In this document: positions 19,560-27,263 of the stretch, one piece after another
Numbering within the stretch: the first letter of the stretch is position 1
Layout of the letters: each line of letters starts with the position of its first letter
IMG/VR virus record: IMGVR_UViG_3300046504_000195
Location: 1-54,933 of that record
Strand: one strand, 5' to 3'
Origin: a virus
DNA: 54,933 nt
Made by a program: the position numbers and the translations under genes
The notes under the pieces: model-generated
Databases searched by the model: none
Told to the model about the DNA's origin: nothing
Seen by the model: the letters and a program-made list of their open reading frames with translations, nothing else

Positions 19560-19560
19560 T
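19530..19560. terminator. Strong terminator
   Basis: Perfect 10-bp stem TTGCACCCAA/TTGGGTGCAA, loop ATCA, followed by seven T. Also usable, with fewer Us, by the convergent gene ending at 19559. Confidence 0.85.
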
Positions 19561-20764
19561 ATAGTGGATATGAATATTCTTCACCAAGATAATTAATCAA
19601 TATAATTTCATTTTTCCTGATTTCTTTTACATAATTAGGCAAAAGTGGAATTTTACCACCACCGCCAGGAGCATCAATAACAAATTGTGGTACTGCATAT
19701 CCACTGGTAAAACCACGAAGTCCTTTGATTATATCTAATCCAACTTGTATGTCAGTACGGAAATGTTCAGAACCGGGAATTGGATCACATTGGTATATAT
19801 AATATGGTCTGACTCTGATCTTCAACAAACCTTTATTAAGTGCTCTGAATATTTCGACACTATCGTTAATTCCTTTTAATAATACACTCTGAGACCCCAA
19901 CGGAATACCAGCATCAGCCAACATATTACATGCTAATTGCACTTCAGGAGTAAGTTCGTCAGGGTGAGTAAAATGTATACTCATGAATAACGGATGATAT
20001 TTCTTTAATATATCTGTTAATTCCTTGGTGATACGCATTGGTAATACTACGGGTATTTTTGTTCCAATACGTATAATCTCTACATGTTCTATACTACGCA
20101 ATCTACAGAGAATGTATTCAATTTGATCATCACGTAATGTCAGAGGATCACCGCCAGAAACAATAACGTCTCGGATTTCAGGATGATCTTTAATGTACTG
20201 AAAACCTGCTTCCCATTCTTTTGTTGAAATATTTATTGATGTTCGTTTAGAAGTCATATGACTTCTTGTGCAATAACGACAATATAATGAGCAAAATCCC
20301 GTAACCAAAAATAATGCACGATCTGGATATCTGTGAACAATATTTGGAACAGGTGAAAACTTCTCCTCATCAAGAGGGTCTTCTTTCTCACCCTCAATTG
20401 AATTTAGTTCATTGACTGTTGGTATAATTGTCTTATATAGAGGATGATCACTTGATAATGTGTCCAATAAGTACACAAAATATGGTGTTATTCTGAAAGG
20501 TAAATGATTTTTTGGCATGTTAATAATAGTACCATTTTTCTTTTTACCCAATACCGTAAGTAATTTTTCAGTATCCGTTATACTATTTTTTATCTGCCAC
20601 TTCCAATCATACCATTCTTCAAGAGTTGTTCTTCTAAAATTTTCGTCAATAAAGAGTTTTAATTTAATTTTTTCGAGCAAGGTATCGTTGTCCTTGCGTT
20701 TCGCAGGATAATCATCACTGCATTCTGTTTCATTTTGAGACTGTTGTGAAATTTGTTCGTTCAT
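19559..20764 (-). CDS. kamA: Lysine 2,3-aminomutase (radical SAM, PLP)
   Basis: 401 aa, full length for the family. Converts L-lysine to L-beta-lysine. Radical-SAM cluster CSLYCRYC at Cys158/162/165, GGDPL glycine motif, and the PLP/substrate site DAPGGGGK with Asp364 and Lys371, equivalent to the Asp and PLP-Lys of clostridial enzymes. All key residues appear intact, so it should be active. Beta-lysine is a compatible solute, or relates to EF-P modification (EpmB family); which applies here is unknown. Preceded by GTATAAATAT rather than the exact late motif. Rare cargo for a phage. Confidence 0.9.
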   Translation of the reverse strand: MNEQISQQSQNETECSDDYPAKRKDNDTLLEKIKLKLFIDENFRRTTLEEWYDWKWQIKNSITDTEKLLTVLGKKKNGTIINMPKNHLPFRITPYFVYLLDTLSSDHPLYKTIIPTVNELNSIEGEKEDPLDEEKFSPVPNIVHRYPDRALFLVTGFCSLYCRYCTRSHMTSKRTSINISTKEWEAGFQYIKDHPEIRDVIVSGGDPLTLRDDQIEYILCRLRSIEHVEIIRIGTKIPVVLPMRITKELTDILKKYHPLFMSIHFTHPDELTPEVQLACNMLADAGIPLGSQSVLLKGINDSVEIFRALNKGLLKIRVRPYYIYQCDPIPGSEHFRTDIQVGLDIIKGLRGFTSGYAVPQFVIDAPGGGGKIPLLPNYVKEIRKNEIILINYLGEEYSYPL

Positions 20765-20779
20765 CTATTTTTGGTTTTG

Positions 20780-20787
20780 TATAAATA
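20780..20787 (-). promoter_or_regulatory. Divergent late-type promoter motif
   Basis: ATATTTAT in sense orientation, 15 nt before the aminomutase ATG; imperfect match. Confidence 0.35.
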
Positions 20788-20890
20788 TGTAGAATACATA
20801 AAAAAGTCGGGCAAAATTACAATTTTTTTAATAAAAAACAACAATAAAAAATAATTATTTTAAACACATTCAAACATACGTTATTATGGA

Positions 20891-20900
20891 AGTATTTATA
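20891..20900 (+). promoter_or_regulatory. Late-type promoter motif
   Basis: AGTATTTATA, 13 nt before ATG 20914. Confidence 0.6.
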
Positions 20901-20913
20901 GGAAATTAAAATT

Positions 20914-21240
20914 ATGAAGGCAAAAAAAGATACAAAACAATTACTTTTTGAAAACATGGAGAAACTCAATCCAACTTTTAAAATTCAAGAAGTAGCACCC
21001 ATTGCTGCCACAAGTACTGCAACACAACAATATGGTCAACAACCTGACGTTACATATGCCGATAGCACATATAAAACAATTGCACCTGCATTAAAACAGA
21101 TCAATACTCCTGAAAAATTTGCTGGAGCATTCAAAGGTTGGTTTCAATACTTGGGATATTCACCACAAGCAGGTAACATGAGCATTCAAAGAGCCAGAAT
21201 GGATGTTGAAAATGCTTTGAAAGGATTGGGTTATAAATAA
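20914..21240 (+). CDS. Small tagged protein
   Basis: 108 aa. MKAKKDTKQLLFENMEKLNP is almost identical to the start of the 25807 gene, while the bodies differ completely, as expected for a transplantable targeting tag; FKIQE supplies an IxE end. The rest is Gln/Ala/Tyr-rich with an amphipathic C-terminal helix. No family recognised. Likely a co-packaged head protein. Confidence 0.7.
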   Translation: MKAKKDTKQLLFENMEKLNPTFKIQEVAPIAATSTATQQYGQQPDVTYADSTYKTIAPALKQINTPEKFAGAFKGWFQYLGYSPQAGNMSIQRARMDVENALKGLGYK

Positions 21241-21275
21241 AAAATTAAGTTTTTTGAAAAATAATTTGCATTTTG

Positions 21276-21306
21276 TTTGTATTTATAATTTTAATGCATA
21301 TATTTG
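21276..21306 (+). promoter_or_regulatory. Host-type promoter of tRNA cluster 1
   Basis: TTTG (21276-21279), 19 nt, TATATTTG (21299-21306): a direct match to the Bacteroides TTTG/TAnnTTTG consensus. A late-type GTATTTATA (21279-21287) sits in the spacer. Confidence 0.75.
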
Positions 21307-21338
21307 CACCGTGTAGTTAAACATTTTTAAAGTAGAAG

Positions 21339-21413
21339 ATGATGAAAAATTTCTTACATATCCAGCCCCAACCACAACATCCGCAAGATGCTGAATGGGA
21401 AAGATATGCTTGA
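21339..21413 (+). CDS. Leader peptide rich in Gln/Pro/His
   Basis: 24 codons, starting 33 nt after the promoter. Residues 7-16 read HIQPQPQHPQ, nine of ten being His, Gln or Pro. The tRNAs immediately downstream decode Pro (x3), His (x2) and Gln (x3) and nothing else. A ribosome short of any of these charged tRNAs would stall here. The segment GAATGGG (21393-21399) near the end of the ORF is complementary to CCCATTC in the terminator 5' arm. A second ATG at 21342 could be the start. Too short for homology calls; its meaning comes from composition and context. Confidence 0.8.
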   Translation: MMKNFLHIQPQPQHPQDAEWERYA

Positions 21414-21479
21414 AACTTTCATCGAAGTTGGAAAGAATTAAGTTAAACATGAACCCCATTCGCAAGAGTGGGGTTTTTT
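21393..21479 (+). terminator. Attenuator of tRNA cluster 1
   Basis: Terminator AACCCCATTC-GCAA-GAGTGGGGTT (21452-21475) plus T run. Alternative: GAATGGG (21393-21399) pairs 7/7 with CCCATTC (21455-21461), which breaks the terminator. Upstream CATATC (21358-21363) can pair GATATG (21403-21408), a possible anti-antiterminator. Confidence 0.75.
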
Positions 21480-21494
21480 CGTTCTTTAATATAT

Positions 21495-21589
21495 CAGGGG
21501 TTGATCGAGTTGGTTGAAGATGCTGGTCTTGGAAGCCAGTGACGGCACAAAGGTAGTGTCGTCCGTGGGTTCGAACCCCACACCCCTGA
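21495..21589 (+). tRNA. tRNA-Pro(TGG), long variable arm
   Basis: Acceptor CAGGGGT/ACCCCTG, D stem ATC/GAT, anticodon loop CTTGGAA, T arm GTGGG/CCCAC. About 24 nt between anticodon and T stems, i.e. a class II variable arm, which Pro tRNAs normally lack. A regular Pro(TGG) is at 21839. The D arm resembles Ser tRNAs. Confidence 0.75.
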
Positions 21590-21595
21590 CAATAA

Positions 21596-21670
21596 CTGGG
21601 TGTTCCGCAGATGGCTATACGGGCGTGTTCCGGAGACACGTGTTCGCAGGTTCAAATCCTGCCATCCAGA
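21596..21670 (+). tRNA. tRNA-Pro(CGG), C33
   Basis: Acceptor CTGGGTG/CATCCAG, anticodon stem CGTGT/ACACG, loop TCCGGAG with anticodon CGG and C at position 33 instead of U. Short variable loop, TTCAAAT T loop. Confidence 0.8.
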
Positions 21671-21676
21671 CAACAT

Positions 21677-21749
21677 GGTGAAGGTAGTTCAATGGTAGAA
21701 TTCCAGATTGTGGTTCTGGTAGTTGCGGGTTCGAGTCCCGTCCTTCACC
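21677..21749 (+). tRNA. tRNA-His(GTG)
   Basis: Acceptor GTGAAGG/CCTTCAC preceded by the His-specific G-1 opposite C73; loop TTGTGGT. Confidence 0.9.
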
Positions 21750-21838
21750 CCAAAATATCGTCAGAAAATACGATAATTTGAAAATATCGTGTGTAGATAG
21801 CATAAACAGTATTTATGCATTAAAAGCACGATAAATTT

Positions 21839-21914
21839 CGGGATGTGGTGTAGTTGGTAACATGCGTGCTTTGGGAGCATGAGACCGTGGGTTCGAGTCC
21901 CGCCATCCCGACCA
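21839..21914 (+). tRNA. tRNA-Pro(TGG)
   Basis: Acceptor CGGGATG/CATCCCG, loop TTTGGGA, short variable loop, encoded CCA. Regular Pro tRNA. Confidence 0.93.
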
Positions 21915-21917
21915 TAT

Positions 21918-21993
21918 GGTGATTGTAGAGGAATTGGTAGACTCTCCTGACTGTGAATCAGGAATCTTGCGGGTTCGAGTCCCGTCTTTCACC
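21918..21993 (+). tRNA. tRNA-His(GTG), weakened acceptor
   Basis: G-1, loop CTGTGAA on stem CCTGA/TCAGG, C73. Acceptor GTGATTG/CTTTCAC has two T-T mismatches, so this second His copy may be decaying or poorly processed. Confidence 0.7.
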
Positions 21994-22007
21994 CAAATAT
22001 TGACGTT

Positions 22008-22148
22008 ATGAGAAAAGGTAACAAACAAAATGCTTTCCTTAATGGCGAATGGGCAGCACACATGCGTAAATGGGGTAAATTTTTCACCGCCAAGGCACGT
22101 AGAACTGTCGATAAAAAAGTTATCAGGGAAGAACTTAAAAATGCATGA
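22008..22148 (+). CDS. Small basic protein inside tRNA cluster 1
   Basis: 46 aa (MRKGNKQNAFLNGEWAAHMR...), strongly basic, between tRNA-His and tRNA-Gln and therefore under the same attenuated promoter. No family recognised. Basic composition fits RNA binding, but that is a guess. Confidence 0.55.
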   Translation: MRKGNKQNAFLNGEWAAHMRKWGKFFTAKARRTVDKKVIREELKNA

Positions 22149-22192
22149 TAAAATAATGTGATATTTTAAATTATCACGCATTTAAGTGATAT

Positions 22193-22265
22193 TGTCTTAT
22201 GGTGTAATTGGCAACACGTTTGACTCTGAATCAAAAGAGTGGGGGTTCGAAACCCTCTAAGACAA
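22193..22265 (+). tRNA. tRNA-Gln(CTG)
   Basis: Acceptor TGTCTTA/TAAGACA, loop CTCTGAA on TTTGA/TCAAA, short variable loop. Confidence 0.88.
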
Positions 22266-22316
22266 CAATAGATTTTTTGCAATAAGTACTGAAAAACGGT
22301 CCTTTGCGCAAAATAT

Positions 22317-22399
22317 TGCCCTCTGGCAGAATGGTTATTGCATCGGTCTTTGAAGCCGACACTCATCAGGGTTTGTGGGTTCGAGTCCCACGGGGGCGA
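22317..22399 (+). tRNA. tRNA-Gln(TTG), long variable arm
   Basis: Acceptor TGCCCTC/GGGGGCG (two wobbles), D stem GCA/TGC, loop CTTTGAA, 15-nt variable arm. Class II shape with a Gln anticodon; the regular Gln(TTG) follows at 22415. Confidence 0.75.
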
Positions 22400-22414
22400 C
22401 AATGAAATTTATAT

Positions 22415-22488
22415 TGTCCTTTGGTGTAATTGGTTAACACATCTGATTTTGATTCAGGCGAGTGTAGGTTCGAGTCCTACAAGGACAA
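22415..22488 (+). tRNA. tRNA-Gln(TTG)
   Basis: Acceptor TGTCCTT/AAGGACA, loop TTTTGAT, short variable loop. Regular copy. Confidence 0.92.
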
Positions 22489-23175
22489 CTAATTTATAAT
22501 TTTGATTCTTTGAGGATCAAAAACCATTCTAACTGTTGATTTGGTCACACCACCTTGATAACTATCAAGAACTCCAAGTACATCTACAATATCATAACCC
22601 AATTGTTGTGCAATTACTGCCAGATCATCTGTTGTAAGTTTAGTTCCATTTCCGGTGATTGTATCTTGAAACATTTGTAAATATTTATCAATTGTACCAT
22701 CATCAATACCATCATCATTCAATGCTTTTCTCACAGCATCAATACGAATTCCTCTGAATTTTTCACCATGCGCAGGAACTTGTAGTATTTTACCACTATC
22801 ATCTATATTGACTTTGATTGTGTTTGGAATTGATTCCTGATAATCAAATGCTCTTTTATCGTTTGCATATGTATTTGCAACACCATAATTGTCTGTAAAA
22901 AATATTGGTTTTTTAAACGGCATTCTACCATGCAGAGTTCCGGCATCTTTTAAAAGTTCAAAATATAATTTTTCGTCACCTGCTTCTCTTGCTTTCTGCA
23001 TTCCTGCCTGCAATTCGTTCCATTTTTGAGGATCAGTAATATAAGTTGCAGTACTGGTCCTTGGAACAAAATTACCTGCCTTTTTAACATCTCTGATATC
23101 AGGAGTACCATGATACCAAACCTTGTTTTGGACCACTTCAGCAATTACCTCATTTATAATATTGACAATATTCAT
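22489..23175 (-). CDS. ADP-ribosyltransferase-like protein with tag-like N-terminus
   Basis: 229 aa from MNIVNIINEVIAEVVQNK; a longer frame to 23253 is rejected because the late motif (23179-23188) lies inside it. After the amphipathic N-terminus comes VWYHGTPD, then FFTDNYGVANTYAND and the end LGYDIVDVLGVLDSYQGG...VFDPQRIKII, the spacing of ART-fold phage toxins (ART-PolyVal type). The catalytic Glu is not certain. By analogy with T4 Alt it may be injected with DNA and modify host proteins such as RNA polymerase; that is inference. Confidence 0.6.
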   Translation of the reverse strand: MNIVNIINEVIAEVVQNKVWYHGTPDIRDVKKAGNFVPRTSTATYITDPQKWNELQAGMQKAREAGDEKLYFELLKDAGTLHGRMPFKKPIFFTDNYGVANTYANDKRAFDYQESIPNTIKVNIDDSGKILQVPAHGEKFRGIRIDAVRKALNDDGIDDGTIDKYLQMFQDTITGNGTKLTTDDLAVIAQQLGYDIVDVLGVLDSYQGGVTKSTVRMVFDPQRIKIIN

Positions 23176-23178
23176 ATA

Positions 23179-23188
23179 AATAAATACT
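23179..23188 (-). promoter_or_regulatory. Late-type promoter motif
   Basis: Sense AGTATTTATT, immediately upstream of ATG 23175; it selects the short start. Confidence 0.45.
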
Positions 23189-23205
23189 AAAATTTGTAAC
23201 ATATT

Positions 23206-23214
23206 GTATTTATT
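23206..23214 (+). promoter_or_regulatory. Late-type promoter motif
   Basis: GTATTTATT, 28 nt before ATG 23243. Confidence 0.45.
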
Positions 23215-23242
23215 TTCGTATAATTGCACAAACAAATTAACA

Positions 23243-23626
23243 ATGGGATACAAATTATTTCTTGACGATTTCCGTGAGCCACGTGATGCATTCTTTTATA
23301 AAGGGTTTCCAATATATAATGAGGATGATTGGACTGTCGTGCGTAATTATTCGGAATTCGTTAAAGTAATTGAAGAACTTGGAATTCCTGAAGCAGTTAG
23401 TTTTGACCATGATTTGGCAGATGTTCATTATGAAAAATCGTCATTCAATTATGACGATGAAAATTTGGAAAAGACCGGATATCATTGTGCCAAATGGTTG
23501 ATCTATTATTGTATTGACAACAAAAAAGAACTTCCTGCAATCATTTTAGTTCATTCAATGAATACTGCAGGAAGTCAGAATATTTGGTCATTATTTAATA
23601 GTTATTGGAAATCACTTAAAATGTAA
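23243..23626 (+). CDS. cREC (cyclic-phosphate processing receiver-like) protein
   Basis: 127 aa from MGYKLFLDDFREP. LFLDDFREP, VSFDHDLADV, TGYHCAKWL and ILVHSMNTAGSQNI are the signature blocks of the cREC receiver-like family, which comparative genomics has linked to RNA repair and cyclic 2',3'-phosphate handling. With RNA ligase 1 at 38298 in the same window, a role in healing cleaved tRNA ends is plausible but unproven. Confidence 0.7.
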   Translation: MGYKLFLDDFREPRDAFFYKGFPIYNEDDWTVVRNYSEFVKVIEELGIPEAVSFDHDLADVHYEKSSFNYDDENLEKTGYHCAKWLIYYCIDNKKELPAIILVHSMNTAGSQNIWSLFNSYWKSLKM

Positions 23627-23629
23627 TTA

Positions 23630-24103
23630 TTATGAGATGGGTTTATCATTAATAATATCTTTATTTTCCAAAATATTGGGTTTTTTATTTTCTAAGTCTT
23701 TGAGTCTCTGATCTTCTAAATCTCTAAGTCTCTGATCATGATCCAAAAGTTTCTTATGAATTATAATTAACTCCAAACTAATGCTTTTTACTTCTAATTT
23801 TAATTCCTTGATTTCAACTTTTGTTTCTTTCATTTCAATTCGTAATTCTTTAATGTCTCTCTTGATTTCCAAAATGGCTTCCATAACAGCATCCATTTTA
23901 AGATGAAAAGAGGCATTATTATCAATAAGAATTTCAGCCAAGAAACGTTGATTTTCACTGAGTTTATCCTTTAAATAACCAATAACACCATCAAATTCTC
24001 TTTTAATAAACTGACGATCTCCGCCAGTAAGTGTTATACCCGACATGCCCTTTTCTGACATAGTTGGTTGCTCAATTAATTCTTGTACTGTCTTTTTTGC
24101 CAT
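23630..24103 (-). CDS. Coiled-coil protein
   Basis: 157 aa; residues ~70-145 are a heptad-like run of Ile/Leu with Glu/Lys (EIKRDIKELRIEMKETKVEI), a long coiled coil. No membrane segment. Convergent with the cREC gene and followed on the same strand by a membrane coiled-coil gene upstream in sequence. Function unknown. Confidence 0.65.
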   Translation of the reverse strand: MAKKTVQELIEQPTMSEKGMSGITLTGGDRQFIKREFDGVIGYLKDKLSENQRFLAEILIDNNASFHLKMDAVMEAILEIKRDIKELRIEMKETKVEIKELKLEVKSISLELIIIHKKLLDHDQRLRDLEDQRLKDLENKKPNILENKDIINDKPIS

Positions 24104-24157
24104 TTTGTTTAATTACTTTAATGTTGTAGATATGCTTTATACTATCTACTGATGGTA

Positions 24158-24529
24158 TTATTTGTTGTTTTTTTTTAATTCTTCAATAAAATTATCTAAA
24201 TCTTGTTTTGTTGCTAATCTATTGTTTCTAATAAAATTAGTTACAGCATTTGTAAGATTTTCCTGGCTTCTTTGCACTTGATTTACTTTACCTTCAAGTA
24301 CTGCCAAGCCATTTAATTTCAACAGTATTGAATCTCTGATAACTCTGTCTTGCTGTTGATTCTGAATTACAGTCTCAACTTTATCCTTGACAATAACTGC
24401 ACTGCTATCTTTCTTGGTAAAGTAAGCACTTACAAGCCAAATACTTGCAGCAAAACCAAAGACTGCAGAAAAAGTCACCATGACTTTAAATGCTTTTTTA
24501 AATGTACCATTTGTTGTACCTGTTGTCAT
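24158..24529 (-). CDS. Single-pass membrane coiled-coil protein
   Basis: 123 aa. One hydrophobic segment at ~14-37 (VMVTFSAVFGFAASIWLVSAYF) followed by a periplasm-sized coiled coil. The topology fits an inner-membrane spanin subunit, or a membrane anchor paired with the coiled-coil neighbour. No lipoprotein partner was seen, so spanin is only one option. Confidence 0.6.
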   Translation of the reverse strand: MTTGTTNGTFKKAFKVMVTFSAVFGFAASIWLVSAYFTKKDSSAVIVKDKVETVIQNQQQDRVIRDSILLKLNGLAVLEGKVNQVQRSQENLTNAVTNFIRNNRLATKQDLDNFIEELKKNNK

Positions 24530-24628
24530 TTTGAAATTTTATGTTAAACTATTCAATAATAAATAGTCAAATATTTCATAAAATAACACAAATTTTAGTG
24601 ATTATTATCATAACATAAAATTACTCAA

Positions 24629-25720
24629 TTATCTTCTTGTACCTGAAGTTCTTGAAGAACTTGAACCACCAGAATTTGAACCACTACCCGAACTTCTGTT
24701 GGCACTACCGGAATTATATGAACCACTTGAATAGTTAGAACTTCTATTAACATTGCCAGAATTATAACTTCTTGATGGCTGTGAATATGTTGAACTTCTT
24801 GAAGGTACAGAATAATTGCGTGATTGAGTACTTCTTTGATTATTTGATTGAATATAAGTACGTCTTTCCGTATTTGCCTGAGTACGTGATTGAGTATTTA
24901 CTTGAGACCTTCTATTCAATATGTTATTATCAATACGTGAATTATTATATTGAGGTCTTGTATTCATACGTGGATTATTGTAGGAAGGTTGATATGACCT
25001 TCTGTTTGCTTGATACGTTGCTTTTGTTTGTGGTTGGACCACACGTCTATTAATATTTGATGAACTTTCTTGACGAATATGTGCATATCCATGATTACTA
25101 TTATATCCATTACCACCATTATTCCAATTATGATTGTGAGTATACCAATTATGATTGCCGGACCAATTATGATTATGTCTCCAAGGACTCCAATTAGAAT
25201 ACCACCAATTATTGAATCCGAAACCAAAACCGAAATCATTATAATACCAAGGATTCCAGAATGAACTTCCCATGAATCCATATTCCCAATTCCAATTATC
25301 CATCATCCAATAGTTATTATAAAACCAAGGGTCTGAATACATCCAATAATTAAAACCGCCATGATAGAACCTTCCAATATTATATGAGTATAAAAAAGGG
25401 TCGTATTCATAATAATTAACATTGATATTAGGATTTTCTTTTACGAGTGTATCTACGATTGCTCTTAACGTGTCTTCAGTATTAACTCTTTTGTGTTTTT
25501 TGATTTTTTGAGCATCTTTATTTGGTTGATAATACAAATCATCATATTCAGGTTTTACTGAAGTAATTTGATTTTCTGTTGCATTATTACTTGAAGTCAT
25601 TTGACTTTTTGTAATCGAGTCTTCCCTGGCTTGCCAATATTTTTCATAATTGGATATTTTCTGTGCTGATAATGTGAACGTTAAAAGCACAAGTACGATT
25701 GATAATAGTAGTTTTTTCAT
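24629..25720 (-). CDS. Exported Trp/Asn/Tyr-rich protein
   Basis: 363 aa from MKKLLLSIVLVLLTFTLSAQ, a textbook signal peptide with the LSAQ end typical of Bacteroidota; the 13-codon extension upstream is rejected. The middle is extraordinarily rich in Trp, Tyr, Asn, Gly and His; the last 150 residues are Ser/Arg/Asn/Tyr low complexity ending in a Ser/Gly tail. It resembles host-type surface proteins of unknown function and may alter the cell envelope. TATAAATAGC at 25741 is upstream. Confidence 0.7.
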   Translation of the reverse strand: MKKLLLSIVLVLLTFTLSAQKISNYEKYWQAREDSITKSQMTSSNNATENQITSVKPEYDDLYYQPNKDAQKIKKHKRVNTEDTLRAIVDTLVKENPNINVNYYEYDPFLYSYNIGRFYHGGFNYWMYSDPWFYNNYWMMDNWNWEYGFMGSSFWNPWYYNDFGFGFGFNNWWYSNWSPWRHNHNWSGNHNWYTHNHNWNNGGNGYNSNHGYAHIRQESSSNINRRVVQPQTKATYQANRRSYQPSYNNPRMNTRPQYNNSRIDNNILNRRSQVNTQSRTQANTERRTYIQSNNQRSTQSRNYSVPSRSSTYSQPSRSYNSGNVNRSSNYSSGSYNSGSANRSSGSGSNSGGSSSSRTSGTRR

Positions 25721-25784
25721 TTTTATATATATTATATGTATATAAATAGCAATATTCATACCAAAGTTTTTCTATCTTTAAGGT

Positions 25785-25793
25785 GTATTTATA
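25785..25793 (+). promoter_or_regulatory. Late-type promoter motif
   Basis: GTATTTATA, 13 nt before ATG 25807. Confidence 0.6.
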
Positions 25794-25806
25794 AGAAATT
25801 CAAATT

Positions 25807-26739
25807 ATGAAGGCAAAAAAAGATACTAAGCAATTGTTATTTGAAAACATGGCTAAATTAAACCCAACCTTTAAGCCAAAATTAAATGAAGATATGGGTT
25901 ATAGTTATGAACCACCAATGTTAAAATCACAACCAAATGATTCTTACAAAAAAATAATGAGTGATTTTCCTGGTCATGCTAAAAGTGCTAATCCAATTGA
26001 TTCTCCACAATATAAATGGTATCAACGTGTATCGAAGTTTATTCAAGGTAATAATAATGTAAATGAAAAGGCAGAATTAGTTAAATTTTTTCAAAACAAT
26101 TTTTTGGGTATGGATTATGACATACTTCAAACACCTGCAGAAACTGTGAGTTGGTGGTTATCTCCCGAACAACAAGAATTTATAAAAGATGAAATGAATA
26201 CTCCAAAAGACAGTAATGATGATTTAAACGAAGATAGTGAATTTCAAGAAAAAATTAAAAATGGTGATGTTTGGTTAGATTACTATGCACCTTCAGATAG
26301 TGAAGAATATACCGATGGACAATTTTGGTATAATAGAAGTGGTCAGGCAATGAGAGACCCTGAAGAATATAATCCACATAGTGATGGATATACACCATTT
26401 GGTGATGAAAGTGTGGTTAAGGAATCTCCTATGTTTGGTGGAGAAAAGGTATCGCAGGATCAATATGATGAACTTCAATACGATAAAGCCAATATGGAAA
26501 AAGCAATGGGTGATGCATTCAAAACACCTGAAGGTTATCAAATGAAACATCCTGCAAATCCTGGTGAAACCATTCAATTAAAAGATGGTGATAATGTATT
26601 AGTGAAAAGTATAGATCAAGCAACTGGAAATATTAACGTGAGATTATTTTTTAATGATAAAGATGCAATAAAATTCTCACCAAAAGGATATGCTGATGTT
26701 AGTTGGAGTCCGGTACAATTCGATACAATTGTTGGTTAG
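25807..26739 (+). CDS. Tagged unknown protein
   Basis: 310 aa. Tag KAKKDTKQLLFENMAKLNPT...PKLNE, nearly the same as the 20914 gene at DNA and protein level, followed by LNE/D. The body is acidic, Tyr/Pro/Asp-rich and ends in a small beta-rich domain (PGETIQLKDGDNVLVKSIDQ). No family recognised. Probable co-packaged protein. Confidence 0.7.
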   Translation: MKAKKDTKQLLFENMAKLNPTFKPKLNEDMGYSYEPPMLKSQPNDSYKKIMSDFPGHAKSANPIDSPQYKWYQRVSKFIQGNNNVNEKAELVKFFQNNFLGMDYDILQTPAETVSWWLSPEQQEFIKDEMNTPKDSNDDLNEDSEFQEKIKNGDVWLDYYAPSDSEEYTDGQFWYNRSGQAMRDPEEYNPHSDGYTPFGDESVVKESPMFGGEKVSQDQYDELQYDKANMEKAMGDAFKTPEGYQMKHPANPGETIQLKDGDNVLVKSIDQATGNINVRLFFNDKDAIKFSPKGYADVSWSPVQFDTIVG

Positions 26740-26785
26740 ATTTATTTAGAATCCGTATAAATAATATTACAATACTTTTTGACTT

Positions 26786-27064
26786 ATGAAAAAAGATAGT
26801 AGAGAAAGACTTTTCGAAGTCATGCAAAGGGTTGATAAAACATTCAAACCTAAATTGAATGAAGACTTCGGTGAAGAAAAAGAACTTGTTGTTTCGGAAG
26901 ATATAAATATTGATGTAGAAGTGGGTGACACTATTATGATGGGCAGATTTAAAAATTCGCCAACAGTAGTAAAGTCAATAGGAAAAGACGAACATGGTAT
27001 GCCAATTATTAACGGTAAGAAAGTAGTAACATTTAGAAAGGCTACTGAAAAAAATAAAAAATAA
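26786..27064 (+). CDS. Small tagged protein with beta-barrel-like body
   Basis: 92 aa. Tag RERLFEVMQRVDKTFKPKLNED, close to the 14058 gene. The body VEVGDTIMMGRFKNSPTVVKSI...VTFRK looks like a small SH3-like barrel. Follows the other tagged gene by 46 nt. Confidence 0.65.
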   Translation: MKKDSRERLFEVMQRVDKTFKPKLNEDFGEEKELVVSEDINIDVEVGDTIMMGRFKNSPTVVKSIGKDEHGMPIINGKKVVTFRKATEKNKK

Positions 27065-27096
27065 TTTAAATTTTTTTAAAAATAATTGAAAAAATA

Positions 27097-27126
27097 TTTG
27101 GAATTAAGAAAACTTTATTATCTTTG
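27097..27126 (+). promoter_or_regulatory. Host-type promoter of tRNA cluster 2
   Basis: TTTG (27097-27100), 18 nt, TATCTTTG (27119-27126). The flanks are similar to the cluster 5 promoter, including TATCTTTGCC and GTATTTAAT just after. Confidence 0.75.
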
Positions 27127-27170
27127 CCGAGTATTTAATTGAAAGAAACAACGAATTTAATAACAAAACA

Positions 27171-27263
27171 ATGAAAAGGTTATTCGACATATTGGTAGCA
27201 GTCCTCATGGTGGATGTCCTATTATGGGCAGCCGAAGAGGATAAGTTATGCACTGTCGGGTAA
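27171..27263 (+). CDS. Leader peptide rich in Leu/Val/Ala/Asp/Glu/Trp
   Basis: 30 codons. Residues 6-24 (DILVAVLMVDVLLWAAEED) contain 17 of 19 residues from Asp, Leu, Val, Ala, Trp and Glu. The tRNA cluster behind it decodes Asp, Glu, Val, Leu, Ala and Trp. The last codons, GTC GGG TAA, form the antiterminator strand GTCGGGT (27255-27261), exactly complementary to ACCCGAC in the terminator. A ribosome reaching the stop codon would cover this strand and let the terminator form. Confidence 0.8.
   Translation: MKRLFDILVAVLMVDVLLWAAEEDKLCTVG

Noticed and set aside
21283-22402. Minus-strand ORFs over the tRNA clusters (many with WMTGFEP/NPQ-like peptides)
   Set aside because: These are reverse translations of tRNA T arms (GGTTCGAATCC) and occur only across tRNA genes; shadows.
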